DNA of 64,000 bases. Source: Pseudomonas amygdali (GTDB taxonomy: Bacteria > Pseudomonadota > Gammaproteobacteria > Pseudomonadales > Pseudomonadaceae). Shown piece by piece: positions 59,859 to 64,000 of the stretch. Numbering within the stretch: position 1 is the first letter of the stretch; each line of letters starts with the position of its first letter. A program made the position numbers and the translations under genes. The stretch covers positions 44,452 through 108,451 of the forward strand of contig NZ_LKBW01000223.1 in NCBI RefSeq assembly GCF_002699855.1. The letters are read 5' to 3'. Under the pieces are notes generated by a model that was given only the letters and a program-made list of their open reading frames with translations, had not been told where the DNA came from and made no database searches.

Positions 59859-59964
59859 TCGATCGATCCAATCCGGTAGGCTTGCAACACAAGATGAAGG
59901 CTATTGCGGGCTTTTTCAAGTCCGCAGGCGGTCGGTTGTGCCGACCCCCTACATTTTGAGCCGC

Positions 59965-60606
59965 TTAGGCAGGCATTTGACGCTTGTTGATCACGGAGTC
60001 GATCAGGCCGTATTCAGCCGCACGCTCTGCGCTCATGAAGTTGTCACGCTCGGTGTCGCGCTCGATGGTTTCGAGGCTCTGGCCGGTGTGATGCGCCAGC
60101 AGCGAGTTGAGACGATGACGAATGTGCAGGATTTCCTTGGCATGGATGTCGATATCCGACGCCTGACCCTGGAAACCGCCCAGCGGCTGGTGAATCATCA
60201 TCCGCGAGTTGGGCAGGCAATGACGCTTGCCTTCTGCACCACCGGCCAGCAGGAATGCACCCATGCTGCAAGCCTGACCGATACAGATAGTCGAAACGTC
60301 CGGCTTGATGAACTGCATGGTGTCGTAGATCGACATGCCTGCTGTCACCGAACCGCCCGGCGAGTTGATGTAGAGATGGATATCCTTGTCCGGGTTTTCC
60401 GCTTCAAGGAAGAGCAGTTGTGCCGCGATAAGGTTGGCCATGTAGTCCTCTACCGGACCAACCATAAAGATGACTCGCTCCTTGAGAAGGCGCGAATAGA
60501 TGTCATAGGCGCGTTCGCCACGGGCGGACTGCTCGATAACCATCGGGACCAGGCCGCCAGCGGCCTGGATGTCAGAGTTCTGCTGAATATAAGAATTGCG
60601 GGACAT
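59965..60606 (-). CDS. clpP: ATP-dependent Clp protease proteolytic subunit ClpP
   Basis: A 213-residue serine peptidase that forms the 14-mer chamber of ClpXP/ClpAP. The triad is visible: Ser in [13 protein letters not shown], His in [13 protein letters not shown], Asp in [19 protein letters not shown]. The start [14 protein letters not shown] gives the usual family length; an in-frame ATG three codons earlier (60615) lies nearer a GGGAG and is possible. It lies between tig and clpX as in all pseudomonads. Confidence 0.97.
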
Positions 60607-60645
60607 GTCCTGCATTCACTCCCAAATAGTCGAGTCTTGAATACG

Positions 60646-60673
60646 CACAAGCCAGCGCGAAGGCTGGCTTGTG
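60646..60673 (-). terminator. Hairpin between tig and clpP
   Basis: A perfect 11-bp stem (CACAAGCCAGC with GCTGGCTTGTG) and six-base loop lie 24 bases after the tig stop on the minus strand. The following bases are not a clean U-tract, so it may attenuate rather than fully stop transcription into clpP. Confidence 0.65.
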
Positions 60674-60697
60674 GGTGTTTTCGCACGAAAAGAGAAA

Positions 60698-62008
60698 TCA
60701 GTCGGCTTTTGGAGCTTCCACCGGCTTGACAGCTTCTTCGTAGGAGACCGATTTGTCGGTCACGCTAGCTTTCTGCAAAACAGTATCTACAACTTGCTCT
60801 TCAAGCACAACAGAACGTACCTCGTTCATTTGCTGCTCGTTCTTGTAGTACCAGGCAACAACCTGCTCAGGCTCCTGATAGGCGGATGCCATTTCCTGAA
60901 TCATTTCACGTACGCGAGCATCATCAGGCTTGAGGTCGAACTGCTTGACGACCTCGGCAACGATCAGACCCAGCTCGACGCGACGCTTGGCCTGCTCTTC
61001 GAACAGCTCAGCCGGCAACTGGTCTGGCTTGATGTTGCCGCCGAACTGTTGAACAGCCTGGACGCGCAGACGGTTGACTTCGTTTTCCTGCAGCGCTTTA
61101 GGCACTTCGATCGGGTTGGCAGCCAGCAGACCATCCATGACCTGATTCTTGACCTTGGACTTGATCGCCTGACGCAGCTCGCGCTCCATGTTCTTGCGAA
61201 CCTCGGTGCGGAAGCCTTCGATACCGGTTTCCTTGATACCGAACTGCTTGAAGAACTCTTCGTTCAGCTCAGGCAGCTTTGGCTCGGAAACGGTATTGAC
61301 GGTCACGGTGAACTCGGCAGCCTTGCCGGCCAGCTCAAGATTCTGATAGTCCTCGGGGAAGGTCACGTTCAGAACGCGCTCTTCACCAGCCTTGGCGCCA
61401 ACCAGACCGTCTTCGAAACCAGGAATCATGCGACCGGAACCCAGCACCAGCTGGGTAGCCGTAGCAGAACCGCCAGCGAACACTTCGCCGTCGACCTTGC
61501 CCACGAAATCGATGTTCAGCTGGTCTTCGTTCTGGGCAGCACGGTCGGCCACTTCAAAACGAACGTTCTGCTTGCGCAGCACTTCCAGCATGTTGTCCAG
61601 ATCGCTGTCCGCCACGTCGGCAGACAGGCGCTCTACGGCGATGGTGTCGAAACCGGCAACGGTGAATTCCGGGAATACTTCGAAAGTAGCCACGTATTCC
61701 AGGTCTTTGCCTTTTTCGAAAGATTTCGGCTCTACAGCAGGAGCACCGGCCGGGTTCAGCTTCTGCTCAACCACAGCTTCGTAGAAAGTAGCCTGAATCA
61801 GATCGCCCAGTGCTTCCTGACGTGCGCCGTCTTCATAACGCTGACGGATCACGCTCATAGGCACCTTGCCTGGGCGGAAGCCCGGGATCTTGGCTTTGCG
61901 TGCGGTCTGCTGCAGACGCTTGTTGACTTCAGTCTCGATGCGTTCGGCAGGCACGCCAATGGTCATGCGGCGCTCAAGAGCGGAAGTATTTTCAACAGAA
62001 ACTTGCAT
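60698..62008 (-). CDS. tig: Trigger factor
   Basis: A 436-residue ribosome-bound chaperone and prolyl isomerase. The ribosome-binding signature lies in [20 protein letters not shown]. The FKBP-type PPIase domain spans about 160-245 ([40 protein letters not shown]), and the helical C-terminal domain follows. The start [15 protein letters not shown] has AGGAAT upstream. It is the first gene of the tig-clpP-clpX-lon cluster. Confidence 0.97.
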   Translation of the reverse strand: MQVSVENTSALERRMTIGVPAERIETEVNKRLQQTARKAKIPGFRPGKVPMSVIRQRYEDGARQEALGDLIQATFYEAVVEQKLNPAGAPAVEPKSFEKGKDLEYVATFEVFPEFTVAGFDTIAVERLSADVADSDLDNMLEVLRKQNVRFEVADRAAQNEDQLNIDFVGKVDGEVFAGGSATATQLVLGSGRMIPGFEDGLVGAKAGEERVLNVTFPEDYQNLELAGKAAEFTVTVNTVSEPKLPELNEEFFKQFGIKETGIEGFRTEVRKNMERELRQAIKSKVKNQVMDGLLAANPIEVPKALQENEVNRLRVQAVQQFGGNIKPDQLPAELFEEQAKRRVELGLIVAEVVKQFDLKPDDARVREMIQEMASAYQEPEQVVAWYYKNEQQMNEVRSVVLEEQVVDTVLQKASVTDKSVSYEEAVKPVEAPKAD

Positions 62009-63131
62009 GGATATTCCTCGTTGCACAGACGTTAGCCGACCGTTTCCGACCCCAGAATCAAGGGCATGCATTCTAGTGGGTCAAACTCAAGAAGTCACCC
62101 TACTGAAAAAGGGTGGATTTATAGGACGAAAGCGGAGCGCTGCAGCGCAAGGAAGAAAAAAGCCTCACACCCTCGGCGACGCGTCTGGCACGGCCTCTAT
62201 ATAAAGAAGCATCAGCGCCGGAGACGACCGACTCCATCCAGGTAGCACGTCCCACTCGACCGACGGCGGCAAGCCACCGGACCCGTGAAACGGTAAAGCG
62301 AATACGCTGAAACAAAAAAAGCCGCTTCACGCGGCTTGCAGCGACCCGGGCTTTCGCTTGAATCACTTCTGCTCTGGCGAACGGAGAACACAAAGAAATC
62401 TCCGCACACCTGCCATGCAAGGCTTCAGCCTCGAAGCCTGATGAATCAACGCACATTTTGCGCTGCTGATTCCATAGCGCCGGGCTGCTTGCAGCCTTAT
62501 TCAACCCGGCGCGCATCGTACACAACGCAACCCACGCGCGCCACCCATTGCAAGCAATTGACGCGCCTGACAATTTTACTCTCGGATAAGCCCTACAACT
62601 TGTCACCCACCAGAGGCAAAAGCTGGCGTACGCTCAAACACCTTGCGGCAGCAGCCACACTGCGCACCACGGAAAGGCGGTGCAACTTACCGAGGTAACG
62701 CTTCTGACCTGCAACTCTGCACTACGCCATGATTAAAAAAGATTAACGACTGAGGAAGCAAACACCACAGTGACACGCTCGGCACGACCGCAATCATACG
62801 GACCTCCCAACGCCAGGCCATGACGCCTCACCCTAAACCAGACACAACGTCGAAAACCGACCATCTTCCGCGTGACCATACCGGCCTCCGGCACCCGCCA
62901 ACCTTACGGCACAGCAAGGCCTGACGAGAGCCAGCACCTCCGCCGCACCCCTGTACTGCTTAGCCATCCGCTACATAATCCGACCACTGATTTCACCGCT
63001 GCTGGCAACAATAATGAAGCCTGCGCCACGAATGAACTGCACTGTTTTCGCACCACACCAGCAGCATCGCCCGAGCTCTTACATGCCAAGAAATCAATGC
63101 CATTAAACATTGAAACCCGTCAGGAAAAACC
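62009..63131. other. Long intergenic region with no convincing gene
   Basis: About 1.1 kb between tig and the terminal lipoprotein relic. Reading frames here are short, lack ribosome sites and show no recognisable protein. I looked for tRNA genes, which lie near tig in some pseudomonads, and saw none. The region holds the tig promoter and, on the minus strand, one orphan Rho-independent terminator at about 62.3 kb. A non-coding RNA is possible. Confidence 0.5.
62314..62337 (-). terminator. Orphan Rho-independent terminator
   Basis: On the minus strand AAGCCGC-gtgaa-GCGGCTT forms a 7-bp stem followed by TTTTTG, a canonical terminator. No protein gene ends just upstream of it. It would terminate a transcript starting somewhere between about 62.4 and 62.8 kb, or insulate tig from upstream transcription. 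Confidence 0.8.
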
Positions 63132-63619
63132 ATGTACAAGATGATTGCTGCACTTACTTTTCTCGCCATCACCTCAGCAACACTGACGGGGTGCAAAGAC
63201 AAGGAGGGGAGCACGGGAAACGCAGCAGCCACTAAAACCACTTATTATTCTTCCTACAAATGCAACATTGACTCAATTGCCGGGAAGATCAGCCCGGGAA
63301 CAGGAGCAAGCATTTACGTACCGCGGGGCGTCGCAATGTTCAACGGCTCGGTGATCACTGCGAACCAGGACGCTCCGAAAGAAATCAGACTTCGCCTGAC
63401 CGGCTACAAAGGAAAGCCCACTACGTTCAAGGACCCGCCATCGTTGATCGAATTGACCTGGTGAAGACGTACAACAATGAAAAACTCCTGAAGTGAGGTT
63501 TTTCGTTCACCGCAGATTTATCGTCAATGGAATCCGGCGGCTACAACGTCGTACTCGAGATCCCTGGAGCAAACCCACCTCTTCTGTGCCAGGGCAAGGT
63601 GTTGCTTGTCATCGAATAA
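63132..63619 (+). pseudogene. Hypothetical lipoprotein gene, frameshift and nonsense
   Basis: It starts MYKMIAALTFLAITSATLTG with Cys next, a clear lipoprotein signal (lipobox LTGC). The intact part runs to SLIELTW with a stop at 63464. The -1 frame looks like the true continuation: GPAIVDRIDLVKTYNNEKLL, Lys, a TGA stop at 63494-63496, then GFSFTADLSSMESGGYNVVL and a natural end at LCQGKVLLVIE (63619). So one base seems lost near 63430 (FK-GPAIVD) and one codon became TGA. The repaired protein would be about 162 residues. Function unknown. Confidence 0.6.
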
Positions 63620-63683
63620 CCAGAAAGCCTGATGGCGAGACTGAGCCTCGACAATCTGGTAGCTTTCTTTTCCACTTCAACGC

Positions 63684-63709
63684 AAAAGCCCAGGCCGCTG
63701 GGGCTTTTT
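63684..63709 (+). terminator. Rho-independent terminator after the lipoprotein relic
   Basis: AAAAGCCC and GGGCTTTT form an 8-bp stem with a nine-base loop followed by T, on the plus strand 65 bases after the end of the lipoprotein remnant. Confidence 0.7.
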
Positions 63710-63725
63710 GGTTTCTGCCAGATGC

Positions 63726-63749
63726 AAAAACCGCCCAATGACGGGCGGT
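63726..63749 (-). terminator. Terminator for a minus-strand reading frame at the window edge
   Basis: ACCGCCC and GGGCGGT form a 7-bp stem with a six-base loop; on the minus strand it ends in TTTTTGC. It lies just after the stop of the minus-strand frame at 63755, which suggests that frame is transcribed. Confidence 0.75.
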
Positions 63750-63754
63750 GCTGG

Positions 63755-63943
63755 TCAGTTTTTGCAGACTACCTGCGGAGGTGCCGCAGGTGTCAGCTTT
63801 TGGGGAATCACGATTGAAGTTCCGGGCAGAGACACGAGCTCGATGACTCCAAACATGCAAATAAGCGCTTGCTCACCATCGTTGCTTGATCTGCTACGTA
63901 CCCCTACTAAGGAAATCCTGAAAAAGACTTCCTGATTTGGCAA
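63755..63943 (-). CDS. Possible small or truncated protein of unknown function
   Basis: A 62-codon frame (TTG start, then PNQEVFFRISLVGVRSRSSN) ending SIVIPQKLTPAAPPQVVCKN, directly before a good terminator on the same strand. The frame stays open upstream to a TGA near 63.98 kb without an ATG, so the start is uncertain and this may be the 3' end of a longer, broken gene. No family recognised. Confidence 0.35.
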   Translation of the reverse strand: MPNQEVFFRISLVGVRSRSSNDGEQALICMFGVIELVSLPGTSIVIPQKLTPAAPPQVVCKN

Positions 63944-64000
63944 AATCTCCGGGCACCAATCGCCGAGCTTTTCGATGATGAATCAAATGACCTTCGCCGA

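Noticed and set aside
58572..59879. 435-codon plus-strand open frame
   Set aside because: Antisense shadow of clpX, with almost the same borders.
60671..62035. 454-codon plus-strand open frame
   Set aside because: Antisense shadow of tig.
62100..62606. 168-codon minus-strand open frame upstream of tig
   Set aside because: It contains a canonical terminator on its own strand, lacks a ribosome site, and its composition (Arg, Ser, Ala rich) is typical of a non-coding GC-rich frame.
62009..63131. tRNA genes near tig
   Set aside because: Some pseudomonads have tRNAs near this locus, but no T-arm GTTCGAnnC with matching acceptor stem was found here.

Overview
The window is a stretch of chromosome from a Pseudomonas, most likely of the P. 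syringae / P. savastanoi group. The housekeeping block tig-clpP-clpX-lon-hupB-ppiD-fabI-yejFEB-yejA-mltD-gloB-methyltransferase-rnhA-dnaQ is in the order typical of the genus, the base composition is moderately GC-rich, and dispersed GACGC-nnn-GCGTC palindromes of the kind common in P. syringae are present. No rRNA, intact tRNA, insertion sequence, prophage or CRISPR array is visible.

Layout. 1-6.6 kb holds the end of a chemoreceptor, an MFS exporter, a sorbosone-dehydrogenase-like lipoprotein with a DUF2231 membrane partner, an iron-sulfur photolyase coupled to a DUF2256 zinc-ribbon protein, and a GST/VOC detoxification pair facing a LysR regulator. 7.7-15.3 kb holds a TonB-dependent siderophore receptor, an ArsR/MFS divergent pair, a small exported protein and a periplasmic GH3 beta-glucosidase. 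15.3-25.7 kb holds two TetR regulators, a multi-PAS hybrid histidine kinase, a Cache-domain chemoreceptor, an aldo/keto reductase, a ZntB-like and a Pit transporter. 25.8-26.0 kb is a 67-bp tandem repeat, followed by an EmrAB-type pump and an acyl-CoA pair (a broken 3-hydroxyisobutyryl-CoA hydrolase-like gene and an acyl-CoA dehydrogenase).

31.4-36.7 kb is the most unusual segment. A single reading frame of about 1,744 codons on the minus strand is interrupted by three in-frame stop codons and no frameshift. It resembles the giant DUF6543-type (dermonecrotic-toxin-like) proteins of Pseudomonas and carries a C-terminal HELSH metalloprotease-like motif. From 36.8 kb the window returns to ordinary genes: FMN reductase, a GNAT acetyltransferase and dnaQ. 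A serine-acetyltransferase-like gene and a VOC gene sit between dnaQ and rnhA.

41-62 kb is core genome: RNase HI, glyoxalase II, MltD, a Yej-type peptide ABC transporter with two tandem binding-protein genes, FabI, PpiD, HU, Lon, ClpX, ClpP and trigger factor. The last 2 kb is about 1.1 kb without convincing genes, a broken lipoprotein gene and the edge of an unknown minus-strand reading frame.

A recurring theme is gene decay. Five loci carry nonsense or frameshift lesions (the acyl-CoA hydrolase, the giant toxin-like gene, the VOC gene, the first binding-protein gene and the terminal lipoprotein). Glyoxalase II has lost one canonical metal-ligand histidine, and one MFS exporter seems to lack a short loop. 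This could be real pseudogenisation in a host-adapted strain, or sequence error in part. A tRNA-like element lacking a D-arm between hupB and ppiD is the other observation most worth following.
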